Shown here: one piece after another, positions 1 through 7,614 of the stretch | Layout of the letters: each line of letters opens with the position of its first letter | Numbering within the stretch: position 1 is the stretch's first letter | Assembly (NCBI GenBank): GCA_947166165.1 | Contig: CAMVDK010000019.1 | Span: 1 to 19,087 of the forward strand | Reading direction: 5' to 3' | Length of the DNA stretch: 19,087 nt | DNA from: an uncultured Porphyromonadaceae bacterium | GTDB lineage: Bacteria; Bacteroidota; Bacteroidia; Bacteroidales; Muribaculaceae | Notes under the pieces: model-generated | What the model was told of the DNA's origin: nothing | Databases searched by the model: none | Seen by the model: only the letters and a program-made list of their open reading frames with translations | Translations under genes and position numbers: made by a program

Positions 1-2
1 TG

Positions 3-647
3 GTGTTCCGCACCACCGATGACAAAGGCAAGGAGTACACCGCACAGACCACCCGCACCCAGGAAGGCTCGATCAGGGATGTGAGTGTGGCAGAGTTCCT
101 CGAGGCTCCCGTCAGTGGTGCGATGTACCGCATCACAGGCGTGATCACCCGCGTCGACAACGCCGAAACCGGCATCCTCTACGTGCGCGACTGGTCGGGC
201 GAGGCCTACATCTATAAGATTGCCGACTACGCCGATGCCGGCCTCAAGGCAGGCGACGTGGTGACGCTCGTGGGCCAGCGCGGCGAGTACAAGGGCACCA
301 AGGAGATGCTCAACGCCACGCTGGAGAACACCATCCCCGTCACGCCCATCAGCATCGCCGACTTCCTCGAGCTGCCCGACAGCGACGAGGACTACTATAT
401 GGTCTCTGGCATGATCGACGAAATTGCGAACGCCGACTGGGGCAACCTCTACCTCACCGATGGCGACAACACGCTCTACGTGTACGGCTGCTATCCCGGC
501 TGGGGCGCCACCGGCGACAACCGCAAGGGCCTCATCGGTTCGCTGGGTCTTGACGTGGGCGACGGACTCAGCGTGATCGGCACCAAGACCACCTACAACG
601 GCGTGATTGAACTGAAGAACGGCATCTACTTCAGCCACACAAAGTGA
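3..647 (+). CDS. Secreted-type protein with two OB-like repeats, 5' partial
   Basis: The frame is open at the window edge, so only the C-terminal 214 residues or so are visible, and the apparent GTG at base 3 is not taken as the real start. The fragment contains two related segments of about 90-100 residues (about 27-113 and 116-214). Each starts with a helix-like S[VI]AEFLE/S[II]ADFLE motif, followed by strands such as YRITGVITRV and YMVSGMIDEI, a 'YVRD/YLTDGD' strand and a 'GLKAGDVV/GLDVGDGL' turn. This resembles the OB-fold-like repeats (DUF5689-type and relatives) common in Bacteroidales surface lipoproteins. That assignment rests on pattern only. There is no dockerin or T9SS-type tail; the protein ends soon after the second repeat. 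It is convergent with the next gene, with a hairpin between them. The molecular function is unknown; carbohydrate or nucleic-acid binding would be guesses. Confidence 0.7.
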   Translation: MFRTTDDKGKEYTAQTTRTQEGSIRDVSVAEFLEAPVSGAMYRITGVITRVDNAETGILYVRDWSGEAYIYKIADYADAGLKAGDVVTLVGQRGEYKGTKEMLNATLENTIPVTPISIADFLELPDSDEDYYMVSGMIDEIANADWGNLYLTDGDNTLYVYGCYPGWGATGDNRKGLIGSLGLDVGDGLSVIGTKTTYNGVIELKNGIYFSHTK

Positions 648-680
648 TCGGCCACCCCGTGCCGACACCCTGACACAGTG

Positions 681-717
681 CGAGAGAGCCGCGACCCGAT
701 GGGCCGCGGCTCTCTCG
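681..717. terminator. Strong hairpin between convergent genes, probable two-way terminator
   Basis: A perfect 13-bp stem (681-693 with 705-717, arms cgagagagccgcg and cgcggctctctcg) encloses an 11-base loop that can itself form three G-C pairs. It sits between two convergent stop codons (647 and 782). No long T-run follows on either strand, so its efficiency as an intrinsic terminator is uncertain. A smaller hairpin (760-775, CGGGTT/AACCCG with loop GATG) lies just past the stop of the minus-strand gene. Confidence 0.6.
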
Positions 718-781
718 CTGTTGAGCAACGCTCGTGACTCGAACGAGCTGGCTGTTTTTCGGGTTGATGAACCCGTGAGTG

Positions 782-1744
782 TTACTTCACGATGTACTTC
801 TTGCCATTGTGGATGTAGAGACCGGGAGCGGTGGGAGCCACAACACAGCGGCCATCGATGGTGTACCACTCGTTGTTGTCCTTCTGGTCAATGTTGACCA
901 TACGGATGCCAGTCACCTGGTCATAGATCTCGAACTGGCCATAGCTGGTGGCCTCGATACCGTTGTAAAACTCGCTGTCGGCAACCTCAACTACAACGCG
1001 ATAAACGCCCACTGCGGAGGGAGCCTCGGTGGACTCTTCGCCTGTTGCAGCGTTTACATAGGTTACGGTCACGTCGCCGTCACCAGCGATCACGTTAACG
1101 GTTGCGCCATGGGCCTCACCGTCATACGCCACGTCATCGGGTACGATTACTTCAATCTGGGCCTGGCCCTTAGAGATGGTGTACTCAACATTCATCACAC
1201 CGATGGTGTTCTCTTCATAAACACCCCCGATTGTGTAGGTGTAGTTACCAGGATTGGTCTCACCAACATAAGTACTGGTCTCACCGTTGACAGTCACACT
1301 GAATTGCTGGGGCTGGCCATTGTAAACACGGTCCTCGATGCCGCTGACATCATAGGAGCGCACGTCGGTCCAAGTCAGGACATTCAAATCGGTGGTGTTG
1401 TCCAGACCATCGTTGTAGCGCAGGTTGAGGGTGTGTGTTGTAGTCATTTCGGGGTCGAAGTACATATCGAAGGTCAAGTTAAACTCCTCACCCGATATCA
1501 GCGTGCCATCGACGAGAGTCCAATCCCGTGTATCGTCAACCTGATACTCAATGTAGCCGTTTTGGCCATAGGGGTGCTCATAGTAACCCCTGATGTGGAC
1601 GGGATGAGCAATGCTCAAGTCATTCCATTCATCGAAGTTCTCGGTCTCAACATCAAAATTAAAGAGAACGTCAGACTGCGCGTTCAATTGCATGGCAAAT
1701 GTGCCTGCAATCAAAGCAACTAAAACTAATGTAATTCTTTTCAT
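782..1744 (-). CDS. Secreted MBG-domain protein with T9SS-like C-terminal tail
   Basis: This 320-aa protein starts with a clear signal peptide (about residues 1-22, ending LNAQ). An N-terminal segment (24-130) is beta-rich and unrecognised. Two MBG/Ig-like repeats follow, about 135-192 (starts VYNGQPQQFSV, contains NPGNYTYTI and VEYTISKG) and about 196-275 (starts AYDGEAHGATV, contains AVGVYRVVVEV). The 'YNG/YDG ... vG.Y.v' layout is typical of MBG repeats in large bacterial surface proteins. The last 30 residues (WYTIDGRCV...PGLYIHNGKKYIVK) match the short 'DGR ... PGLYI.NGKK..V' ending of many Bacteroidales secreted proteins and may be a type IX secretion sorting tail. Its third-position GC is lower than that of its neighbours. 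The gene has its own -7 box about 170 bases upstream and no operon partner. It is probably a surface or secreted adhesin-like protein; its ligand is unknown. Confidence 0.8.
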   Translation of the reverse strand: MKRITLVLVALIAGTFAMQLNAQSDVLFNFDVETENFDEWNDLSIAHPVHIRGYYEHPYGQNGYIEYQVDDTRDWTLVDGTLISGEEFNLTFDMYFDPEMTTTHTLNLRYNDGLDNTTDLNVLTWTDVRSYDVSGIEDRVYNGQPQQFSVTVNGETSTYVGETNPGNYTYTIGGVYEENTIGVMNVEYTISKGQAQIEVIVPDDVAYDGEAHGATVNVIAGDGDVTVTYVNAATGEESTEAPSAVGVYRVVVEVADSEFYNGIEATSYGQFEIYDQVTGIRMVNIDQKDNNEWYTIDGRCVVAPTAPGLYIHNGKKYIVK

Positions 1745-1911
1745 AACTAATTGTTTTTAGATTGTTTATATAGAGTTAATAAATTAAGAAAAATGGGGTC
1801 ATCTCAGAAACCATGGTCATATCCCATCGGCGAACACCATGAAATCTACTTCACTAAAAAAAGTAATCAGAGCCGTTTACCATAATCGTACGCAATTAAT
1901 GTTTCAAGTCA

Positions 1912-1919
1912 CAAAGGTA
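1912..1919 (-). promoter_or_regulatory. Candidate Bacteroidetes -7 box for the MBG-domain gene
   Basis: On the minus strand the octamer reads TACCTTTG, an exact match to the Bacteroidetes -7 consensus TAnnTTTG. I do not see a convincing TTTG -33 element about 20 bases further upstream, where the terminator stem of the preceding gene begins. If used, the leader would be about 160 nt. Confidence 0.4.
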
Positions 1920-1953
1920 GTGAATATTTCTATACCAACACTGATGCACCACG

Positions 1954-1990
1954 AAAAAAAAGAGCGGCACCCAATATAAGTGTCGCTCTT
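1954..1990 (-). terminator. Intrinsic terminator of the dockerin-tailed C10 peptidase gene
   Basis: On the minus strand an 11-bp stem (1980-1990 with 1960-1970, one G-U pair) and a 9-base loop are followed directly by a run of T's (A-run 1954-1960 on the plus strand). It lies about 70 bases after the stop codon at 2063. This is the clearest terminator in the window. Confidence 0.85.
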
Positions 1991-2062
1991 CATTCATAAT
2001 CGTCGCGTTATCAACTCATGACCTTGAACTCACAGAAGGTCTTCGATTGTCTCCTCGAACGG

Positions 2063-4423
2063 TCAGTTCTGCAGAATCATGTTGATGAGCGTGTTCACAT
2101 CCGAGATGTCGACTTTGTCGTCGCCGTCGATGTAGATGCGCTGGCCGTAGCCCGCTGCGGGCTCGTGCTCGAGGATGATGTTGATGAGGATGTTCACATC
2201 GTCGATGTCCACCTTGCCGTCGAGGTTGATGTCGCCCTTGGTGGCGCTGCCTTCCACCATGCCCATCAGGGTCACGGTGACAGGCTGCGCGAGTCCGCCG
2301 CCACTGATGGTGAGCGTGGCCTGGTGCTGCGCCACGACGGTGGGACGATAGGTGATGTTCACCTTGGTGCCGCGCATCACTGCCGAAGCCGAGAGCGAGG
2401 ATGAAGAGAGTTTGAAGTACGAGGCATCCTGGCCGCCCAGCGTGAGCGTCAGGCTGCCGGTGATGTTCTCGCCCTGCACGGAGAGCTGGTGGATGTTGGT
2501 CGAGCCTTTCGCCACCTCGCCGAAGTTCACCACATCGCCATCGGCGGGAGTGAGCAGTGCCGACACCGGTGTGCCCACGACAAACGGGTGGTAGTCGCCC
2601 CAAATCTCGCCAGTAGCCGGGTCGAGGATGGTCAAGTAGTAGGTGTGCCCGTCGATACCGTCGAAGGCGCCGTAGAAACTGACATTGCTTGCCGCACCCA
2701 GTCGCGCAATGACACTGGCGGTGATGTTGGCCACGGTGGTGTAGGTGTCGTCGCCCTGCTTATCCATCACGCATGCGGTGAGCTCGCCGCTCCAGTCGGC
2801 CTCTTCGGCCTGCACCACCGCGGTGGCGCGGACATCGTCGGCGGGCATGAGCTCGTCGGCGGGCGTGATGTCGGTCACGAGTGTGAGTCGTGCGCGGCTC
2901 TCGGGCACGTCGTCGGTGAAGTAGGCCACGCCGTCGACCACGGTCATCAGCACGTAGGGCGTGCTGGACGGGCGCTCGAAGAAGTAGACCGCATTATTGA
3001 GCTTGTAGGTCGAGTAGATGCGGTACTCGCCGTTGGTCAAGCCGTTGGGGATGGTGTAGCCCACGGCATCGGTCATGCTGTAGGTGCCGCCAATCTTGAT
3101 GTCGCTGGCATCCACCACCCAGGAGCTGTTGAGCACGTTGGCACCGGTGTTGTCGGTGAGTGCGATGCCCCACATCATGCTGTTCCACGACCCTTCGCCC
3201 ACGAAGGTGATGCCCTCCATCGCGAAGCTCACGCTCGAGCCCAGCTGCGCCTGTGTGGCGGTGGTGCTGAAGGTGGCCATCATTCCGCGCAAGGGGTCGT
3301 CGGCTGCCACACCGCCCTCGTTGGGCTTGATGCCGACGATGGCATCCTGGCCGCTGTTGAAGCCGCCAGCGCCACCGCCGATGCCGATTGCCGAAGGGTT
3401 CAGCGCAGTGCTGGCGAAGTAGTCGTCGCTTTCGCCGCCCCAGCCCCAGTTCACGTGGAAGTAGCCGTTGGTGTTGTAGCCGTCGAACACAAAGGCGTGT
3501 CCACCGGCCGAGCCCGTGCCGGCATAGTACACCGGACGGTGGGCATCGAGCTCGTCGCGGAGCATCTGCTCCCACTCTTCGAGCTCATAGAAGTCGCGCA
3601 TCACGTAGCGCAACGTGGGGTCGTAGTCGAAGTAGGTCTTCAGCGCATAGTAGGCGTTGTAGGACGACGTGCCGCTCTCGGGTCCATAGCCCATCTCCTC
3701 GGCGATGCCCACGTCGCTCATCAGCTTGGCCACGGCGTTGGCCTGCGCGGTGGTGTAGCTGCCGTTGTAGTTGTTCAGCATCTGGCTCCACTGGTAGGTC
3801 GATTGGCTGAAGTCGGCGCTCAGCGTCTTGGTGGTCGTCGAGCCCCACACGCTTGAGATTTCGCAGGTGTAGCTGTGGCTGCCCTTGCCCGTCACGGGCC
3901 ATTCGTGATACTTCATGATTTGCGCCGTGGCAGTGGCCACACATCCTGTGGGGCACTGGTTGTTGAACGGAGCGTCCTGGTTCCACTTCGTCTTCAGCAG
4001 TGGCGCTACGCTCGTGCTGAGCTGCCGCACCTTGCGCGGCGTGGTGCCCGGATGCTGGCGGAGCCATTGGATTTCCTTCTGGTACTGTTCGAGCCACCAC
4101 TTGGCGTTGCAGGGCAGCTTGTCGAAGTCGAACGTTCCTCGGTCGCTGTAGCCCAGCACGGGCAGCGCGGCATCGTCGCCGGCCACAATCACATAGCCGC
4201 CCTCGGTGCCGCGGTTAAACACATAGTAGTCGGCCTGGCCGCTGGCGGCCTGCGCCTCGTGGACAAGTGCCAGCGAGGTTCCCCCACGAGCCGGAGCGCG
4301 CATTGCGCCACCAGCACTCATAAACTCCTGCGCCACCGCCTGGGCCTGGCCCGCGGTGACCGGCGACGCACTCGCCCCAGCGAGGCTCAGCGCCGCAATC
4401 GTCAACGAAAGTAATTTCTTCAT
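2063..4423 (-). CDS. Secreted C10-family cysteine peptidase with dockerin-like tail
   Basis: A 786-aa streptopain-like (MEROPS C10) protease. It has a signal peptide (about 1-19), then an inhibitory pro-region (about 20-140) with the family pattern YYVFNRG...GGYVIVAGDD...LPVLGYSD. The catalytic Cys is C161 in TGCVATATAQ, the catalytic His is H309 in GGHAFVFDGY, and the oxyanion/indole segment HVNWGWGG (323-330) is intact, so activity is expected. Residues about 345-630 are beta-rich and unassigned. About 630-725 resemble a choice-of-anchor/ASPM-like Ig fold (NFGEVAKGST...). Residues 730-786 are two dockerin-type calcium loops (first DINLDGKVDIDD, second degenerate YIDGDDKVDISD), each followed by DVN.LIN.IL. 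Relatives such as streptopain and Prevotella interpain A are secreted proteases acting on host proteins; the substrate here is unknown. The gene is transcribed alone and ends in a clear terminator. The ATG is chosen because the signal peptide begins there. Confidence 0.92.
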   Translation of the reverse strand: MKKLLSLTIAALSLAGASASPVTAGQAQAVAQEFMSAGGAMRAPARGGTSLALVHEAQAASGQADYYVFNRGTEGGYVIVAGDDAALPVLGYSDRGTFDFDKLPCNAKWWLEQYQKEIQWLRQHPGTTPRKVRQLSTSVAPLLKTKWNQDAPFNNQCPTGCVATATAQIMKYHEWPVTGKGSHSYTCEISSVWGSTTTKTLSADFSQSTYQWSQMLNNYNGSYTTAQANAVAKLMSDVGIAEEMGYGPESGTSSYNAYYALKTYFDYDPTLRYVMRDFYELEEWEQMLRDELDAHRPVYYAGTGSAGGHAFVFDGYNTNGYFHVNWGWGGESDDYFASTALNPSAIGIGGGAGGFNSGQDAIVGIKPNEGGVAADDPLRGMMATFSTTATQAQLGSSVSFAMEGITFVGEGSWNSMMWGIALTDNTGANVLNSSWVVDASDIKIGGTYSMTDAVGYTIPNGLTNGEYRIYSTYKLNNAVYFFERPSSTPYVLMTVVDGVAYFTDDVPESRARLTLVTDITPADELMPADDVRATAVVQAEEADWSGELTACVMDKQGDDTYTTVANITASVIARLGAASNVSFYGAFDGIDGHTYYLTILDPATGEIWGDYHPFVVGTPVSALLTPADGDVVNFGEVAKGSTNIHQLSVQGENITGSLTLTLGGQDASYFKLSSSSLSASAVMRGTKVNITYRPTVVAQHQATLTISGGGLAQPVTVTLMGMVEGSATKGDINLDGKVDIDDVNILINIILEHEPAAGYGQRIYIDGDDKVDISDVNTLINMILQN

Positions 4424-4495
4424 TTTTTATATATCACTTATTTACTGTCCTGAGCATATCAAGTCCTAATCAACAGTTAACGGAATTCAGAAGCG

Positions 4496-4527
4496 CAAAA
4501 TTACACAATATTGAACAAATGCGCAAT
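4496..4527 (-). promoter_or_regulatory. Candidate promoter of the first C10 peptidase gene
   Basis: On the minus strand the -7 box is TAATTTTG (4496-4503), an exact consensus match. The best -33 at the usual 20-base spacing is ATTG (4524-4527), one mismatch from TTTG; a perfect TTTG (4516-4519) is too close at 12 bases. The predicted leader is about 65 nt. Confidence 0.5.
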
Positions 4528-4583
4528 TCGTGGTGATTTTTTTGCAACCAGCGTCAGCCAAATTTATTTTTTGTTGCGAAGTT

Positions 4584-4614
4584 TTTGCCATTTCAGAAAT
4601 TCGAATTATCTTTG
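4584..4614 (+). promoter_or_regulatory. Bacteroidetes-type promoter of the Rpn-like gene
   Basis: The -33 TTTG (4584-4587) and -7 TATCTTTG (4607-4614) are separated by 19 bases, a full match to the Bacteroidetes sigma-70-type consensus. Transcription would begin near 4620, about 20 bases before the ATG at 4641. This decides the start of the gene: an in-frame ATG at 4530 lies upstream of the promoter and cannot be used from it. It diverges from the C10 peptidase promoter. Confidence 0.75.
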
Positions 4615-4640
4615 CTTTCGAAATAGAAAACACGACAGCC

Positions 4641-5690
4641 ATGGCAAAGTATCTTAATCCCAAAGCCGACCTCACATTCAAGAGAGTGTTCGGCGAGCAC
4701 AAAGACCTTGTGATCAGTTTTCTGAACGCAATGCTCCCATTGGACGAGGACAAACAGATTGAAAGCATCGAGTATCTGTCGCCCGAGATGGTGCCCGACA
4801 ATCCGGCACGCAAGTACAGCATCGTAGACGTGCGGTGCACCGACACCCTGAAACGCCAGTTCATCGTGGAAATGCAAATGATTTGGTCGCCCGAGTTCAA
4901 AAGCCGGGTGCTCTTCAATGCGTCGAAAGCCTACGTGCGCCAGCTCGACAAGGCTCACGACTACAAATTGCTGCAACCTGTGTACTCGTTGAACATGGTC
5001 AACGACATCTTTGAGCCCGACCTCGAGTCATACTATCACCCCTACTCCATGGTTCACCTCGAGCACAGCGACAAAGTTATCGAGGGGCTACACCTGGTGT
5101 TTGTGGAACTGCCAAAATTCAAGCCCCACACCTACAATGAGAAAAAAATGCAGGTGTTATGGCTGAGATACCTCACCGAAATCGACGAATCAACCACCGA
5201 GATTCCAGCCGAGCTGCTTGAGGACCCACAGGTCAAAAAAGCGATTGAGGTCCTCGAGGAATCGGCCTTCACACGCGCAGAACTCGAAGGCTACGATAAA
5301 TTCTGGGACATGGTCAGCACCGAGAAAACGTATTATAACTCCGCCGAGCGAAAAGGCATCAAGGCTGGCATGGAAAAAGGCTTGGCCCAAGGCTTGGCCC
5401 AAGGCTTTGCAGAAGGGATGGAAAAAGGCATAGCGCAAGGGATGGAAAAAGGCATAGCGCAAGGGATGGAAAAAGGCTTGGAAAAAGGCATGGAAAAAGG
5501 CATGGAAAAAGGCATGGAAAAAGGCATTGCGCAAGGCATGGAAAAAGGCTTGGCGCAAGGCATGGAAAAAGGTCGTGCCGAAGAGAAAATGCTGACAGCA
5601 AAAAAAATGCTCCAACTGGGGCTGGATATCGACATCATTGCTCAAGCCACAGGACTGACCCGTCAACAAATCGAACAAATCAGCGATTGA
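4641..5690 (+). CDS. Rpn/PD-(D/E)XK nuclease-family protein with repeat tail
   Basis: A 349-aa protein starting MAKYLNPKADLTFKRVFGE, the usual N-terminus of the TIGR01784 'putative transposase' family, now grouped with the Rpn recombination-promoting nucleases. The catalytic signature is visible as D63 (IVDVRCTD) and E77-x-Q79 (FIVEMQ), the D...ExQ variant of the PD-(D/E)XK fold found in this family. About residues 1-235 form the nuclease-like domain. Residues 239-314 are 19 tandem four-residue units (GMEK, GLAQ, GIAQ and similar), and a short helical end (LQLGLDIDIIAQATGLTRQQIEQI) completes the protein. Members of the family cleave DNA and promote RecA-independent recombination; many copies are selfish, and true transposition is unproven. 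It is monocistronic with its own promoter. The start at 4641 is set by that promoter and by family alignment. Intactness of the motif suggests it is not yet decayed. Confidence 0.88.
   Translation: MAKYLNPKADLTFKRVFGEHKDLVISFLNAMLPLDEDKQIESIEYLSPEMVPDNPARKYSIVDVRCTDTLKRQFIVEMQMIWSPEFKSRVLFNASKAYVRQLDKAHDYKLLQPVYSLNMVNDIFEPDLESYYHPYSMVHLEHSDKVIEGLHLVFVELPKFKPHTYNEKKMQVLWLRYLTEIDESTTEIPAELLEDPQVKKAIEVLEESAFTRAELEGYDKFWDMVSTEKTYYNSAERKGIKAGMEKGLAQGLAQGFAEGMEKGIAQGMEKGIAQGMEKGLEKGMEKGMEKGMEKGIAQGMEKGLAQGMEKGRAEEKMLTAKKMLQLGLDIDIIAQATGLTRQQIEQISD
5355..5582 (+). repeat. In-frame 12-bp tandem repeat, 19 copies, in the Rpn-like gene
   Basis: Nineteen consecutive 12-base units encode G-[MLIFR]-[EAK]-[KQEA]. 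Within them a 24-base unit (5418-5441) is duplicated perfectly at 5442-5465, and the unit ggcatggaaaaa occurs several times in a row around 5486-5521. The near absence of silent differences indicates recent replication slippage. Confidence 0.95.
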
Positions 5691-5854
5691 CCTCTGCAAG
5701 GAGGGCAACCACATACTTCAACGATGCTTTATCGTGCCATCATTGCGGCCATCTTTCTTTTTTGTCCAGCTTTTCTTGTTGAACCCAGACTGCATTGAGG
5801 GCAGTGGCACAGTATTTGCAAGTCATAATGCATTCGGTTATACCACCTAGAACA

Positions 5855-6268
5855 ATGGAAAAACGGAAACTTGTCGATTTCGATGCCTACCGCAACTACT
5901 TCAACGACTCTCAGTTGTGGAACAAGCTGAAAAACACAGCCAAGAAGGCTGGCATCAAGGTGGTCTACTCCGCCCTGGTGCTCTACTATGTGACCCTCGA
6001 CCCATCGGTGCCCACGGCCGACAAGATGAAAATCTATGGTGCTCTGGGCTACCTTATCCTGCCCACCGACTTAATTCCTGATGCCATCATCGCACTGGGC
6101 TTTACCGACGACCTGGCGGCGCTGGCTTGGGCCATCTACCTGGTGCGTGGCTACATCACCCCCGACATCGAGCGCCAAGCCGAGGACAAGCTGCGAGAAT
6201 GGTTCGGCGACTTCGACCGCTCACAAATCGCCGGGCTGCTGCCCGCAGTCGAACAGAACGAGCCATGA
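5855..6268 (+). CDS. DUF1232 (YkvA-like) small membrane protein
   Basis: A 137-aa protein. Residues about 55-95 carry the DUF1232 signature, here YGALGYLILPTDLIPD followed by ALGFTDDLAALAWA. Two or three hydrophobic stretches (about 33-48, 56-66, 74-96) suggest a membrane-associated helical hairpin. The family has no established biochemical role. The ATG at 5855 is preferred over an in-frame TTG at 5795, since the residues between look non-coding and family members begin near here. The stop codon overlaps the ATG of the next gene by four bases (ATGA at 6265-6268), so the two are probably one transcript and translationally coupled. No consensus promoter is evident in the 164-base gap upstream. 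Confidence 0.85.
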   Translation: MEKRKLVDFDAYRNYFNDSQLWNKLKNTAKKAGIKVVYSALVLYYVTLDPSVPTADKMKIYGALGYLILPTDLIPDAIIALGFTDDLAALAWAIYLVRGYITPDIERQAEDKLREWFGDFDRSQIAGLLPAVEQNEP

Positions 6269-7614
6269 CGAAATCGAGACTCTCCCTCATCCTGCTGGCG
6301 GCCTTTCTTTTCGTCTCCACAGCCCGTGCCCAGGCCCCTTCGGGCCACATCATGATCAGCGACGCGCACACCGGCTCGAGCATCTATCCAGGCATCAGCT
6401 ACAGCTACGAAATCTATGTGCCGCAGCAATATTCCGGCCGCCAAGCAGCCTGCCTCTATGTGGGGCTCGATGGCGTGCTGTGCAACGCTCCTGCTGTCAT
6501 GGACTCGCTCATTGCCGCTGGACGCATGCCGGTGACCATCGGCGTGTTTCTGCAACCTGGCGTGGTGAAGGACGACAACGGACAGGTGCTCCGCTACGCG
6601 CGCAGCTCGCAATTCGATGCCACCGACGACAGCTTTGCCCGCTTCCTGGAGACCGAGGTGCTACCCGCCATCCACCAGCGCACGCTGCCCGACGGACGCA
6701 CCATCCACCTCTCGGCCAACGGCAACGACCGCATGATTTTCGGACTGAGCAGCGGAGGCATCGCCGCCTTCACCGCCGCCTGGCATCGTCCCGACCTCTT
6801 TGCGCGCGTCTTCAGCGGGGTGGGCACCTTTGTGGCCATGCGCGGCGGCAACGACCTGCAAGCCTTCGTGCGCAAATGCGAGCCAAGGCCCATCAGAGTG
6901 TTTCTGCAAGACGGCACCGCCGACGTTTGGAACCCGCTGTTCGGCCACTGGTACGAAGGCAACCAAATGCTCGCCTCGGCCCTCGAGTTCGCCGGATGCG
7001 ACGCAGCCTTCGACTGGAGCGACGGCGGCCACAACGTGCGGCGGTCTACCGAGATTTTCGGCAAAGTGATGGAATGGATGTGGCGCGACTGGCCGGAGCC
7101 CATCGCGGTCGGCAGCACCCACAACGAGTTGCTGTCCACGCTGCTCATCGCCGGGCAACAGTGGCAGCACACTGCAGCACAAGTGGCAGCATTGGAGAGG
7201 ACGGCCCCAAGTGCCGTCTACCCCGACAGCACACTTGTGGTGATGCCCGAGAAGGGCACCAACTGGCTTTGGCAGTACGTGCGCGCCTCCGACGGCACCC
7301 TGCTGCATGGGCAACGCTTCTACTGGCTGCACACCTACAGCAACGCCACTGTGCAGCTCGGCCCCATGGCCTTCGATGCCGACGGCTACTTGTGGGTCGT
7401 CACCGATGCCGGCCTGCAAATTTGCGACCAAAACGGCCGCGTGCGCGGCATCATCGATTTGCCGACAAGGCTTTCGGTGACCGACATCACCCAACTCACC
7501 ATCGGCGACGGCATCATCGCCCTCGGCCTAGCCGATGGCACCGCCTATGCCCGGCAATTCCACGTCAAGCCCCCCACCTCCGGCCTTCGACCCAAGTCGC
7601 AAGGTCAAGGATAA
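6265..7614 (+). CDS. Secreted alpha/beta-hydrolase esterase with C-terminal propeller-like region
   Basis: A 449-aa protein. It has a signal peptide (about 1-22, ending TARA), then a Fes/esterase-D-type alpha/beta hydrolase domain (about 28-280). The nucleophile is S162 in GLSSGG, the acid is probably D220 in QDGTAD, and the His is H256 in SDGGHN, so the triad is intact. This subgroup often removes acetyl or feruloyl groups from plant polysaccharides or hydrolyses siderophore esters. Residues about 285-445 (FDADGYLWVVTDAGLQICD, then GRVRGII) look like one or two blades of an SMP-30/gluconolactonase-type propeller, a pairing known in Bacteroidales esterases, but here it is short for a full six-blade fold. 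The start at 6265 begins the signal peptide and overlaps the DUF1232 stop. The substrate is not determinable from sequence. Confidence 0.85.
   Translation: MTKSRLSLILLAAFLFVSTARAQAPSGHIMISDAHTGSSIYPGISYSYEIYVPQQYSGRQAACLYVGLDGVLCNAPAVMDSLIAAGRMPVTIGVFLQPGVVKDDNGQVLRYARSSQFDATDDSFARFLETEVLPAIHQRTLPDGRTIHLSANGNDRMIFGLSSGGIAAFTAAWHRPDLFARVFSGVGTFVAMRGGNDLQAFVRKCEPRPIRVFLQDGTADVWNPLFGHWYEGNQMLASALEFAGCDAAFDWSDGGHNVRRSTEIFGKVMEWMWRDWPEPIAVGSTHNELLSTLLIAGQQWQHTAAQVAALERTAPSAVYPDSTLVVMPEKGTNWLWQYVRASDGTLLHGQRFYWLHTYSNATVQLGPMAFDADGYLWVVTDAGLQICDQNGRVRGIIDLPTRLSVTDITQLTIGDGIIALGLADGTAYARQFHVKPPTSGLRPKSQGQG

Larger units (their letters stand above)
1745..2062. other. Intergenic stretch of 318 bases between two minus-strand genes
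   Basis: An AT-rich spacer. It holds the terminator of the upstream protease gene (1954-1990), then a candidate -7 box (1912-1919) for the MBG gene, then a long untranslated leader of about 160 bases. No credible small gene was found in it. Confidence 0.6.

Noticed and set aside
2489..3856. A 455-codon plus-strand frame opposite the first C10 protease
   Set aside because: Antisense shadow of a well-supported protease; composition is H/V/G-rich with no family features.
5355..5582. CRISPR array
   Set aside because: The repeats are 12 bp, contiguous and in frame within a gene, without spacers.
4641..5690. Complete insertion sequence built around the 'transposase' family protein
   Set aside because: No terminal inverted repeats or target duplications are visible around the gene; the family is a nuclease and is not established as a transposase.
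5190..5714. Minus-strand frame with repeated FFHAFFHA-type peptide
   Set aside because: It is the antisense reading of the 12-bp repeat in the Rpn-like gene.
5811..5818. TATTTG as a -7 box for the DUF1232-esterase pair
   Set aside because: It lacks the two-base spacer of TAnnTTTG and there is no -33 element at a suitable distance.
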